From NCBI GenBank assembly GCA_964346135.1, contig CAYFTS010000212.1, positions 1 through 20,990 of the forward strand: DNA of 20,990 bases. Reading direction: 5' to 3'. The DNA comes from B1-G15 sp964346135 (GTDB lineage: Archaea > Thermoproteota > Bathyarchaeia > Bathyarchaeales > Bathyarchaeaceae). The notes under the pieces were generated by a model. The model was not told the origin of the DNA. It did not search any database and saw only the letters and a program-made list of their open reading frames with translations. The position numbers and the translations under genes are program-made. Below are positions 1 to 7,460 of this stretch, piece by piece (positions within the stretch are counted from its first letter, which is position 1; each line of letters opens with the position of its first letter).

Positions 1-214
1 CGTCTGAGGGAACCAGTGTTTTCAAAGATTTTGCGAGGCTGTCTACATCCTTGAAGCTCTGATGCCTAACCATAACTCTTCCTTTGAACATGAGAAACCC
101 AAACTCACGTTTTTCAATAAGAGTGGGCGCTTTGATGCTAGATGAATGCTCCTGATAATATTCTGAGAATTTATTTTTAACAAACTTTTGCGTTTCTATC
201 TTTTTCACGCTCAC
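1..214 (-). CDS. priS: DNA primase small (catalytic) subunit PriS, N-terminal fragment
   Basis: This is the catalytic subunit of the archaeal/eukaryotic-type primase, which makes primers for DNA replication. Only about 71 N-terminal residues are inside the window; the gene continues past base 1. The visible part reads like the family N-terminus: a Phe/Tyr-rich helix (FVKNKFSEYYQEH), then a KREFGFLMF segment and VRHQSF, both typical of PriS. The catalytic Asp motif lies outside the window. The start is GTG at 214, which overlaps the priL stop in a four-base GTGA; a second GTG at 208 is an alternative. The overlap indicates translational coupling with priL, as expected for two subunits of one complex. 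The identity rests on recognised motifs, not on a search. Confidence 0.85.
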   Translation of the reverse strand, partial: MSVKKIETQKFVKNKFSEYYQEHSSSIKAPTLIEKREFGFLMFKGRVMVRHQSFKDVDSLAKSLKTLVPSD

Positions 215-1218
215 TCTACCGGAGCCTCTGCCTTGATAGTTCTCAGTTTCCTTCGATAATAAACAAGTGGATGACGTATTCCTCTGCATATTTCGTCCAT
301 GCCCGCGCAGACTCCATGAGTGCGCAGTGTGTCGCATCTAGGTGGAATATACTTTGTTCGTGAGCCTCGATCACCAGCTATGTGTTCCACTTGATAACGG
401 GTTAGTCTTTCTTTGAAGTCGGAGAGCGAACGGTAAAGATTGACTACTTCCTCTGCCGTCATGCCTATGTTTGTCAGAAAAGATGTTAACGTGAAACGAC
501 CTATGTGGGAAAGGTGATGTCCAGAAGTTATCTCATCATACATGTGTTTGACGCAAGGTGGAAGAGCGGAAATGACAACCTCTTTAGGGAATCCTTCCAA
601 TTCGATCTTCCCTTTCTGCTTCGTAAACGTGTGTTTCAAACGTTCCATACGATCAGCAACATTTTGTGGCAACGCAACTTTTTCCTTCACATCCAGTTTT
701 TTTTCGATGTGTGCCCGCACCTCCTCCTGCAAAAGTCGGGCTGTGTCATCTTTTGTTAGATAAACTTCTCCGTTAAGCACAACTCGGTTAACAAGTTTCC
801 ACTCTTTAGCCTGAAATCCTGTTGCGTTTTTTAAATAGTCTGCAAAGAACAATGCAAATTCGTAGGGCGGTTTATTGTCGACTGGTCTAATTTTCCAGTT
901 AAAGGCTCTTGTGATTTCCAGAATTTTGTTTTTATTTTTTTCTTCTTTGAGTAAGTTGTAGCTTCGTTTTGCTTCAGCTAAGGCGTATCTTCTCTTCATG
1001 AGCTTGTCGGCTGTGGAGGCTACCATCATCACTGCAACTGGGAACGAAGAGATTTCGATATCTACTTTGACTAACTGTTCGCTTACGAGGGCGTAGAGAA
1101 GTGCTTCCTCTATTCTGTGCTCTGCTCTGTTTAATATAGGTTCACTTATATCCTCGATTTTGAGCTCTAACCCCTTCACATATTCAGCTGCCTCGTTGAT
1201 GAAGGGATACTTAGCCAA
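211..1218 (-). CDS. priL: DNA primase large subunit PriL (Fe-S protein)
   Basis: Regulatory large subunit of the heterodimeric primase. The 335-residue length is normal for archaea. The C-terminal half shows the family signature: PPCV (C222), an RYQVEHIAG segment around 274-282, then PPRCDTLRTHGVC (C295, C304) and EIC (C311), followed by HPLVYYRRK. These four cysteines fit the conserved [4Fe-4S] ligands of PriL. The N-terminal half is helical and less conserved. The start is TTG at 1218, the only start codon after an in-frame stop. A strong GGAGGT lies about 20 bases upstream, farther than usual, so initiation here is slightly odd. The gene lies 42 bases after pcna and overlaps priS by four bases, so it probably belongs to a pcna-priL-priS transcript. 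Confidence 0.93.
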   Translation of the reverse strand: MAKYPFINEAAEYVKGLELKIEDISEPILNRAEHRIEEALLYALVSEQLVKVDIEISSFPVAVMMVASTADKLMKRRYALAEAKRSYNLLKEEKNKNKILEITRAFNWKIRPVDNKPPYEFALFFADYLKNATGFQAKEWKLVNRVVLNGEVYLTKDDTARLLQEEVRAHIEKKLDVKEKVALPQNVADRMERLKHTFTKQKGKIELEGFPKEVVISALPPCVKHMYDEITSGHHLSHIGRFTLTSFLTNIGMTAEEVVNLYRSLSDFKERLTRYQVEHIAGDRGSRTKYIPPRCDTLRTHGVCAGMDEICRGIRHPLVYYRRKLRTIKAEAPVE

Positions 1219-1260
1219 ATCGCTACTAGTGAATACCTACCTCCCCTCCGGGCTTTCGTG

Positions 1261-2019
1261 TTACTCCACCTCTATGCGAGGAGCCAAGTAAAACGTTAAC
1301 TTTCCCTCTTTTGGCTGTTGCTGGAAATCCAAGCGAATTGGCATGTCAGTGGAGAACTCAATGGTGGCTACCTCGGAAGTTGCGGCTGCAGCCTTAACAA
1401 TGTCAGAGAGATAACTTAAACTAAAGGTAGCTTTAGACTCCTCCTTAGCTTCCAAGTCTAGAAGAGCATCACTTCCCTTCTTCATCTCAATTGTGGCTCC
1501 CATGATGTCTCCAGCCGCGCGCATCACAATTTTTTCTTTATCTATCTCAAGGCGGACATGGTCACTCACCAAGTTGGCGTCTTCAATGGCTTGAGAAAGT
1601 CCATCAGTCGTGACCTTCAACTTTACGTTAAATGCGACTTTCGGGGTTGGAACCTCCTCTTCCACAGCTTCTAAGGTGGGCATGTTGAAAGAACGTACAT
1701 AGTTTCCAGTAATCGTTAATTGTAGCCGCCCGGTTTTCTCATCTAACGAGAGTTCCACAGACTCGTCCTTTCCAGTTCTTCTCAATAACTTGAGCATTTC
1801 ACTGATGTTTAGGCACATTTTCATGGGTTCGCTGCAAGCGTACTCGTCGAACACGGTTTTTGGCCACTCGAAATCAACCATGGCTACACGTGAAGGATCC
1901 ATGGCGCGAAGCTTAATTCCTTCAGGGTTAATGTCGAAGGTAGCCTCGTCTATTAGGGTTGATATGGCGCTGATCATGTCTTTCAGAATTTTTGCGTCTG
2001 CCATTTTGGCTTTGAACAA
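1261..2019 (-). CDS. pcn: DNA polymerase sliding clamp (PCNA)
   Basis: Ring-shaped processivity clamp that tethers DNA polymerase, ligase and other PIP-box proteins to DNA. The sequence has the family N-terminus (FKAKMADAKILKDMISAIS), the segment LRAMDPSRVAMVDFEWP around residues 38-54 and the C-terminal FYLAPRIEVE ending. The length of 252 residues is typical. I chose TTG at 2019 as the start because AAAGGAGGT sits seven bases upstream and the protein then begins exactly where PCNA proteins begin. An ATG at 2097 in the same frame would add 26 residues with no family counterpart, and it lies upstream of the predicted TATA box. Only one clamp gene is visible. It probably leads the pcna-priL-priS replication transcript. 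Confidence 0.96.
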   Translation of the reverse strand: MFKAKMADAKILKDMISAISTLIDEATFDINPEGIKLRAMDPSRVAMVDFEWPKTVFDEYACSEPMKMCLNISEMLKLLRRTGKDESVELSLDEKTGRLQLTITGNYVRSFNMPTLEAVEEEVPTPKVAFNVKLKVTTDGLSQAIEDANLVSDHVRLEIDKEKIVMRAAGDIMGATIEMKKGSDALLDLEAKEESKATFSLSYLSDIVKAAAATSEVATIEFSTDMPIRLDFQQQPKEGKLTFYLAPRIEVE

Positions 2020-2057
2020 CTGTAAACCTCCTTTAACGCTATTGTTAATTGTTGTCT

Positions 2058-2071
2058 GGGTTTTAAAGTTT
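2058..2071 (-). promoter_or_regulatory. TATA-box promoter of pcna
   Basis: On the minus strand this reads AAACTTTAAAACCC, a plausible TATA box. It is centred about 45 bases upstream of the TTG start at 2019, giving an expected transcript start near 2038 and a short leader that contains AAAGGAGGT. Its position rules out the longer ATG start at 2097. Confidence 0.5.
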
Positions 2072-2116
2072 GGTGTTTTGCGTTTTGTTAGAACCATTAA
2101 TGTATGCTAGTTAGTT

Positions 2117-2662
2117 TCAGCTTTCCGTAATAACCTTTAATCCACGAGACTTTAGAGGTTCGATGACGCTTGGTCTACTGAGAACGGCGAGCAAACTGTA
2201 ACCGATCACAGCTATAGCTACCAGGCTACTTATAGTGATGCTAACCATCATCGCAGCCCATTCTGGCAAGCTTAATCCAAAGATGTCTGGTGGTGGAAAG
2301 AACAGCCACAAGTATCCTCCGCCCACTATGACGCCGATAGGCAGAGCACCAACTATGCACGCCAGCAAACGTCTCTTTCTGAGCAACAGGATAAGACTTG
2401 CAGCAATCAAGTTCGCAATAGGGCCAAACACCACATCTACTGGTCCAAGGAAATAGATTGCATTAGTTAAGAAGCCACCTATAGTCACTCCAGCTATCAC
2501 TGGCCACCCCAACAATGCTGCTAAAGCAATCATGCAATCAGCTACCCGAAGCTGAACTGGGCCATATACAGTCGGATTGCCTATTGAAAACATTTGAACA
2601 ACATTGATAACCACATACAAAGCCATGAAAATCGCTGTTAGACTTACATCTCTGCTGTCCAT
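2117..2662 (-). CDS. queT: QueT-family queuosine-precursor (ECF S-component-like) transporter
   Basis: Predicted integral membrane protein of 181 residues with five or six hydrophobic segments. The hallmark VQLRVADCMIAL near residues 37-48, followed by GVTIGGFLTNAIYF and a GPVDVVFGPIANL stretch, matches the QueT/COG4708 family, whose bacterial members are S-components that bring in queuosine precursors such as preQ1. In archaea a related 7-deazaguanine would feed archaeosine in tRNA, so uptake of preQ0/preQ1-like bases is the likely role; the exact substrate is inference. The ATG at 2662 has an excellent GGAGGTGA seven bases upstream. No energising ECF A/T components are nearby. The leader is unusually structured (see the 2671-2733 entry). 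The gene ends 97 bases before pcna, which has its own promoter. Confidence 0.85.
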   Translation of the reverse strand: MDSRDVSLTAIFMALYVVINVVQMFSIGNPTVYGPVQLRVADCMIALAALLGWPVIAGVTIGGFLTNAIYFLGPVDVVFGPIANLIAASLILLLRKRRLLACIVGALPIGVIVGGGYLWLFFPPPDIFGLSLPEWAAMMVSITISSLVAIAVIGYSLLAVLSRPSVIEPLKSRGLKVITES

Positions 2663-2670
2663 TCTTTTTT

Positions 2671-2733
2671 CACCTCCCTAAACCCGGGGTTTATTATTGG
2701 CGGAACGGGTGGGAGGAGCCCACTCACCCGCCA
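2671..2733 (-). promoter_or_regulatory. Structured leader of queT: candidate translational riboswitch
   Basis: Read on the minus strand, the leader has four parts in order. First, a hairpin with arms TGGCGG/CCGCCA (2733-2698). Second, inside its loop, the hexamer CCTCCC (2716-2711). Third, a small palindromic hairpin TAAACC-CCG-GGTTTA (2693-2679). Fourth, GGGAGG of the ribosome binding site (2678-2673), which is perfectly complementary to the loop hexamer. Pairing loop to binding site would form a pseudoknot that hides the start region. Alternatively GTGGG/CCCAC inside the first hairpin sequesters the loop hexamer and frees the ribosome site. The order hairpin, embedded hairpin, ribosome site resembles the layout of bacterial preQ1-II riboswitches, which also precede this gene family. 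The ligand and function are inference. Confidence 0.5.
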
Positions 2734-2753
2734 GAAACATTTCCGCTCTCTCT

Positions 2754-2800
2754 GGTTATTTAAGCATTCCGACGTCTAAAGGCATTTAAATGCTTATAAC
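2754..2800. promoter_or_regulatory. Divergent TATA elements between queT and the surface-protein gene
   Basis: This AT-rich patch lies between divergent genes. On the minus strand, GCTTAAATAA (about 2755-2765) is a TATA candidate that would place the queT transcript start near 2733-2735, right at the first leader hairpin. On the plus strand, TTTAAATGCTTATAA (2785-2799) is a TATA candidate for the gene starting at 2840. The overlap of such elements makes exact assignment uncertain. Confidence 0.4.
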
Positions 2801-2839
2801 AAACTTTTGCCAATTGTTAGGACTTGATGGTGGAAAGGT

Positions 2840-3595
2840 ATGAAGTTTATTCAGGATGCTTTCGGTATATCAAAGCTTATTCTAATCCTGCTATTGTTGA
2901 TCTCCGCTACAGTTGGAGGAGTCTTATCTTATATGTGGACTGAAGGCTATTACCAATCTATTGGCTTCCAAATTCTCGAGACCGCCACCGTAACCATAAC
3001 CAACGTAGCCTTTGATCCTCAGGACCCAACCTTTTTCAACCTCACTATTCTTAACCCATCTTTCTCTCCCTCAAGCGCCAGCGTCACACAAATCATGACA
3101 TCCACAGAAAATAATGTTCTTCACGACGTAACGACAGTGATTCCTTCGCTTCCCGTCGCACTGTCAATAAGCGAATCCAAAACCTTCAAGTGTATTTGGA
3201 ACTGGACAGACTACACAGGCCAAGACATAAAAGTTCATGTCTTCATTGCCGATGGGACTGGTTCAAACTTAGAAAAATCAGTGCCGCTCGTAAAACTTAC
3301 TATCACCGATGTGGTCTTTAACTCCACGATAAGCCTAACTAACTTCAATGTGACCGTTCAGAACTCTGTTTCATCTGCCATAGATGTTGATGTAGCTAGG
3401 ATAACTGTGAGCGTAAACGAAACCACTCATGAAATAAATGTTACAAATCCAGCGCTTCCCTACGTGCTTAGTAAAAACTCCACAATAACATTTATGTGCT
3501 CATGGAACTGGACCAGCTATCAAAGCATAACAGCAGAAGTCGCTGTACACACTGTGCAACAGTTCAAAATATCATCTTCCACCGAAATTCCCTAA
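2840..3595 (+). CDS. Membrane-anchored surface protein with two tandem beta-sandwich-like repeats
   Basis: Unrecognised 251-residue protein, probably exposed on the cell surface. A basic-to-hydrophobic N-terminus (membrane segment about 11-31) acts as a signal anchor. The rest is rich in Thr, Ser, Val and Asn with many N-x-S/T sites, as in archaeal surface glycoproteins. It contains two homologous units, about residues 47-139 and 150-240. Each begins with a TxTITxVxF strand and carries a matching late motif: TFKCIWNWTDY (115-125) and TFMCSWNWTSY (217-227). The units look like CARDB/Ig-like beta sandwiches, but I cannot name the family. One Cys lies just before each WNWT. The start is ATG at 2840 after GGTGGAAAGG. 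It is convergent with the dehydrogenase gene at 3636, 40 bases away. Confidence 0.75.
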   Translation: MKFIQDAFGISKLILILLLLISATVGGVLSYMWTEGYYQSIGFQILETATVTITNVAFDPQDPTFFNLTILNPSFSPSSASVTQIMTSTENNVLHDVTTVIPSLPVALSISESKTFKCIWNWTDYTGQDIKVHVFIADGTGSNLEKSVPLVKLTITDVVFNSTISLTNFNVTVQNSVSSAIDVDVARITVSVNETTHEINVTNPALPYVLSKNSTITFMCSWNWTSYQSITAEVAVHTVQQFKISSSTEIP

Positions 3596-3635
3596 AGGCT
3601 AAAGCGCAGTCAAACATAATTTCATGTGTGCATTT

Positions 3636-4631
3636 CTACATCATCTCAAAAAACTGTCCAACTCTCTTCGCCAAAGCCTTCTTATAAGCGAGCTCTGCCG
3701 TGACAGCGTCCTGAATCGCTAATCCGGTGGAAACGAAAACTGTTATTTCATCTGAGGAGGTTCTACCCTGCTTCAAACCAGCCACCACCTCGCCAATTTC
3801 ACCCCAAACATTTTGCTTCGTTACGATTCCCTTTGCTAATGGGACGTTAATCTCGCCGCTGTGAGACGCTTGTTCCCAATCGTCAACAACAAGTTTTGCC
3901 CGCGTTAAAATAGCTGGATCCAACTCTTCTTTTCCCGGTGCATCTGCGCCGATGCAGTTGAAGTGCATACCGGAAGCAATCCACTCATCCAAGACGATGG
4001 GAGTCTTAGATGGCGTTGTGGTTACAACTATGTCGGCTCCTTCAACGGCTTTTTTAACGCTTTCCACTGAAACCATTTTGGTTCTATCATTGCACATGGG
4101 TTTCATTTCAGCCACATATGCGTCCCTAGTTTTCTTGGTTCGACTCCAAACTCTAACCTCTTCAAGTTTTCCATAAAGTGAGAGAAGCGCCATCAATTGT
4201 GTTCTAGCCTGTGCGCCGGCACCGACAAGACCCACAACTTTGGAGTCTTTTCTAGCGAGGTATTTGGCTGCCACTCCTCCAGCAGCGCCGGTTCTCAGAT
4301 CAGTGATTTTAGTGCCTCCCATGATCGCTATCGGTGCGCCATTCTTGGGGTCTACTAGGATGATGGTTGCCATGACTGTGGGAAGGTTGTATTTGTTTCG
4401 ATTTCCTGGGTGAACGTTGACAATTTTGACTGCGGAGACGTCTGGGTGTTTAATGTAGGAGGGCATAACTCTTAGGTCACCGTTATATTTGCAATAAAAC
4501 AAGTAGAGCTTCGCAGGCATTTGAACGTGACCTAAACCTTTCTCTCTGAACGCTGACTCAACCACTTCCATGACTTCATCTATGGACAAAAGTTGTTGAA
4601 CATCTTTCTCCGTCAACAACAGTATTTTCAT
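3636..4631 (-). CDS. Ornithine cyclodeaminase / mu-crystallin family protein, probable alanine dehydrogenase
   Basis: NAD(P)-dependent enzyme of the OCD/mu-crystallin family, 331 residues, full length. It shows the conserved Lys in SAVKIVNVHPGN (K69), the TDLRTGAAGG motif (about 110-119) and a Rossmann dinucleotide site VGLVGAGAQARTQ (133-145). Archaeal members include an alanine dehydrogenase (the Archaeoglobus type) as well as true ornithine cyclodeaminases, and sequence reading alone cannot separate them. The gene starts 10 bases after the branched-chain aminotransferase gene, so the two are almost certainly cotranscribed. That favours a role in amino-acid and 2-oxo-acid interconversion, such as reductive amination that supplies an amino donor. 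The start is ATG at 4631; its ribosome site is weak, consistent with re-initiation. Confidence 0.88.
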   Translation of the reverse strand: MKILLLTEKDVQQLLSIDEVMEVVESAFREKGLGHVQMPAKLYLFYCKYNGDLRVMPSYIKHPDVSAVKIVNVHPGNRNKYNLPTVMATIILVDPKNGAPIAIMGGTKITDLRTGAAGGVAAKYLARKDSKVVGLVGAGAQARTQLMALLSLYGKLEEVRVWSRTKKTRDAYVAEMKPMCNDRTKMVSVESVKKAVEGADIVVTTTPSKTPIVLDEWIASGMHFNCIGADAPGKEELDPAILTRAKLVVDDWEQASHSGEINVPLAKGIVTKQNVWGEIGEVVAGLKQGRTSSDEITVFVSTGLAIQDAVTAELAYKKALAKRVGQFFEMM

Positions 4632-4641
4632 TAACTATCCA

Positions 4642-5532
4642 CTAGCCAATCAGTGTTCCCTCGTTTGGGTCCTTTACAATTCTCTCAAATTCTTCCATCA
4701 ACCGTTTCGTGACAGGTCCCCGTTTGCCGTTGCCTACAATTCGTTTGTTTATCTCTCTCACTGGCACAACTTCCGCTGCAGTTCCTGTTAAGAAGACTTC
4801 GTCTGCGTTAAACAACTCGTTAGGTGTGATGTTCCTCTCCACTACGGTGTAGCCTAAATCTTCTGCCAGTTTCATAACTCTGTTTCTTGTTATTCCAGCC
4901 AATGCTCCTGTAGAAACGGGAGGAGTGACAACTTTTCCTCCTTTCACCATGAATATGTTGTCACTGCTGCCTTCGCAAACGAAACCTCTCTTATCTAAAT
5001 ATATCGCCTCATCTACGCCAGCAGTGTTTGCTTCAATTTTAGCTAAGATACTATTCATATAATTCAATGACTTCACCTCATGAGAAGTTGCATCCACTGA
5101 GTCTCTTTTCACCCAAGAAATCGTGGCTGTCATACCTTTTTCCTTAGCTTCAGCCCCGTAAATTTGTATCATCGGCTCAGCAATAATAATAACTGTTGGT
5201 TTGGGGCATTTTCTTGGGTCAAGTCCTAGGTCTCCTTCACCTCGCGTAACAATCAAACGGATGTAGGCGTTTTTAAGATTGTTTTTCTTGAGTGTTTCTA
5301 GCACAGCTTGTGTCATTTCACTCTTTGTTAACGGTATCTGCAACATTATAGTGTGCATGGATTGGTACAGTCTGTCCAAGTGTTCTTTAAGCTTGAACAC
5401 GACACCGTTGTAGGCGCGTATTCCTTCGAAAACTCCGTCTCCGTAGAGTAAGCCGTGATCGTAAACAGAAACTTTGGCACCTGATTTTGGATAGAACTTT
5501 CCGTTGATGTAAATGAGAAGCTCCTTTGCCAC
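4642..5532 (-). CDS. ilvE: Branched-chain amino-acid aminotransferase (class IV, PLP)
   Basis: Fold-type IV pyridoxal-phosphate aminotransferase, 296 residues, the usual length. It catalyses the final step of Val/Leu/Ile synthesis and the first step of their breakdown, exchanging amino groups with 2-oxoglutarate. Visible motifs are the N-terminal VYDHGLLYGDGVFEGIRAY (23-41), the probable PLP Lys in HEVKSLNYMNSILAK (K154), VCEGSSDNIF (186-194) with the conserved Glu, and GITRNRVMKLA and FLTGTAAEVVPV further on. The start is GTG at 5532, preceded by GGAGAGGAT. A TATA-like stretch at 5573-5589 suggests a promoter independent of thrS. It is followed after 10 bases by the OCD/alanine dehydrogenase-like gene. 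Confidence 0.95.
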   Translation of the reverse strand: MAKELLIYINGKFYPKSGAKVSVYDHGLLYGDGVFEGIRAYNGVVFKLKEHLDRLYQSMHTIMLQIPLTKSEMTQAVLETLKKNNLKNAYIRLIVTRGEGDLGLDPRKCPKPTVIIIAEPMIQIYGAEAKEKGMTATISWVKRDSVDATSHEVKSLNYMNSILAKIEANTAGVDEAIYLDKRGFVCEGSSDNIFMVKGGKVVTPPVSTGALAGITRNRVMKLAEDLGYTVVERNITPNELFNADEVFLTGTAAEVVPVREINKRIVGNGKRGPVTKRLMEEFERIVKDPNEGTLIG

Positions 5533-5572
5533 GTTTAATCCTCTCCAAACTCCCTAAGAATATGCCAGCGAC

Positions 5573-5589
5573 TTTTGATATAATTTTTG
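5573..5589 (-). promoter_or_regulatory. Probable TATA-box promoter of the ilvE-dehydrogenase pair
   Basis: The minus strand reads CAAAAATTATATCAAAA here. A TATA-like core is centred about 48 bases upstream of the GTG start of ilvE, giving a predicted transcript start near 5555. It sits in the 62-base gap after thrS. Confidence 0.4.
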
Positions 5590-5594
5590 CATTC

Positions 5595-7460
5595 TCATCT
5601 GAAAAACCTTGGTCTCTCAGACAAACGTCTCGGAAGCGTTAGATGTTTAAACGGCATATTCTTAGTTTTCTCCTTCACTTCATCTATTAACTTTTGAAGC
5701 TGCAGTTTCCTGAGTTCTCTAGTCTTTCTGTCCCTAACTGATAAGGTGCCTGAGTTCAGTTCTTTCTGCCCGATCACGAGCACGTAGTTAATCCACTCTG
5801 TTTCTGCCTCTCTAATTTTCTTTTGAATCGTTAGAGGGCGGTCGTCTAAATCAACTCGTATACAATGCTTCTCAATTTTATCAACTGTTTTTTCAGCGTC
5901 TTCAATGAATCTGTCGGAGATTGGTATCACCCTCACCTGCGTAGGTGAAAGCCAGAGCGGTAATATCGGAACTTTTCCCTTTTTTTGTTCTCTATAGGCT
6001 TTTTCCAGCATAGCATACACACATCTTTCGATGGCGCCGCTGGGAGAACAATGTAAAATTAATGGGTGACGTTTGTCTCCTTTCTCGTCAACATAGGTTA
6101 TGTCATATCTTTCAGCGTTTTCAATGTCAATTTGATCTGTTGACAGTGCAGAAGCCTTGTCCAGATTATCCACGAAATTGAACTCCCATTTTAGCACGAA
6201 ATAGAAGAATCGTTCCTTCCACATCTCCACTAACACAGGCTTATTCATCTGCTTTATCAAGGAAACAATGAAATCCCTGTTTTCTTCGAGAAAGTCTTTG
6301 GTAAACCGTATTGCCATCTCATAGTCATCTTCACCTAGCTTTAAGCCTTCATCCAAAACTTTTCTACACAATTTGAATCGAAGGAAGAACTCTTTTTTCG
6401 CTTGATCTAAGTCAGCGCATAAAGCGTGACAATCTGGCATCGTGAATGCTCTTAGTCTTCTTAGCCCTGCGAGTTCTCCGCTTTTCTCTCTCCTGAAACT
6501 ATACTTTGTTAGCTCGTAGATTCTGAAGGGGAGCTGTCGATACGAAAACTGGGCGTCATGAGCAATGAGAAACTGACCGAAACAAGCGCTGAACCTCAAG
6601 AAGAACTCTTTTTCACCGGATTCCAACACGTACTGTCGCGCTGGAAACCTGTCAAGATAGTTGACTAGGCTTGGATGTTGGAAATCGTACATGACCGGTG
6701 TCTCTACCTCCATGGCTCCGTACTCTGCTACTTCCTGTGTCACAAACTGTTCCAGCAACGATTTTATTAGACGTCCTTTTGGGTACCATCTAAAATTGCC
6801 TGGGTCGCTGCCGGGCTCATAATCAGCGATTTCCAGTCTTCTCATCAGCTTTACGTGAGGTGGGACCTGTTGAACTGCCCTCACCTTCTCAAGTTCATAC
6901 TTCACAAACTTTTCAAGATTAGCGTGCTTAGAAAAATCGAACTCCTCAACTGGGATCATCTTTCCGTCCGTTTGCATGATGAACCATGAAGGCTTTAACT
7001 TCTCTTCCGCTTTCAAAGCCTTTGAGATGATTTCTTTCTCCTCGGCTTCGGTTGACAAAACCACTTTGGACTGTTCAGCTAGGGGATGACCTTTGATGGA
7101 GATTGAAAACTGCTTACACCAACCGAAAGGGGTTCGGTGGGTTTCAATTCCAATCTCTTTTGCGTATTTTTCCATTGCTTTTATGACTTTTAAAGCGTTA
7201 ACTGGTTTAGCTAGGTTGCTGCTTAAGTGGGCATAGGGGTATATCAGAACTCTGTTAACTTTTAGTTGTTTAAGAGACGTTTTTACTTCTTCAACTGCTT
7301 TTCTGGCAACCGCTTCATCGTCTCCTTTTTCAACACAGGTGAACAACACCGCTAACTCTTCGAGTCGCTGTTTCTTTTTGTCAGATTCCTCCGCCATCGC
7401 TATCTCTTTTTCTATTGGCGTGTACTCTATGAAGTTGGAGTGCAGTTGAAGTATTCTCAG
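5595..7460 (-). CDS. thrS: Threonyl-tRNA synthetase, archaeal type with editing domain
   Basis: Charges tRNA-Thr with threonine. The N-terminal ~140 residues are the archaeal D-aminoacyl-tRNA-deacylase-like editing domain, with RILQLHSNFIEY at the start, VLIYPYAHLSS and FGWCKQFSISIKGHPLAEQS. The class II catalytic core follows, with YELTKYSFRREKSGEL and LRRLRAFTMPDCHALC. Candidate zinc ligands are the Cys in FSACFGQF, the His in PDCHAL and the His in LILHCSPSGAIER. A C-terminal anticodon-binding domain ends the protein. The best start is CTG at 7460: GGAGG lies eight bases upstream, CTG overlaps the previous gene's stop in CTGA, and the protein then aligns with the family start. GTG at 7475 would add five residues but lacks a ribosome site. 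The final length is 621 residues. Confidence 0.95.
   Translation of the reverse strand: MRILQLHSNFIEYTPIEKEIAMAEESDKKKQRLEELAVLFTCVEKGDDEAVARKAVEEVKTSLKQLKVNRVLIYPYAHLSSNLAKPVNALKVIKAMEKYAKEIGIETHRTPFGWCKQFSISIKGHPLAEQSKVVLSTEAEEKEIISKALKAEEKLKPSWFIMQTDGKMIPVEEFDFSKHANLEKFVKYELEKVRAVQQVPPHVKLMRRLEIADYEPGSDPGNFRWYPKGRLIKSLLEQFVTQEVAEYGAMEVETPVMYDFQHPSLVNYLDRFPARQYVLESGEKEFFLRFSACFGQFLIAHDAQFSYRQLPFRIYELTKYSFRREKSGELAGLRRLRAFTMPDCHALCADLDQAKKEFFLRFKLCRKVLDEGLKLGEDDYEMAIRFTKDFLEENRDFIVSLIKQMNKPVLVEMWKERFFYFVLKWEFNFVDNLDKASALSTDQIDIENAERYDITYVDEKGDKRHPLILHCSPSGAIERCVYAMLEKAYREQKKGKVPILPLWLSPTQVRVIPISDRFIEDAEKTVDKIEKHCIRVDLDDRPLTIQKKIREAETEWINYVLVIGQKELNSGTLSVRDRKTRELRKLQLQKLIDEVKEKTKNMPFKHLTLPRRLSERPRFFR

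Noticed and set aside
505..763. Plus-strand reading frames inside priL
   Set aside because: Antisense shadows of a clear conserved gene.
2020..2097. N-terminal extension of PCNA from an ATG at 2097
   Set aside because: It adds 26 residues absent from the family, starts upstream of the predicted TATA box, and TTG 2019 has a far better ribosome site.
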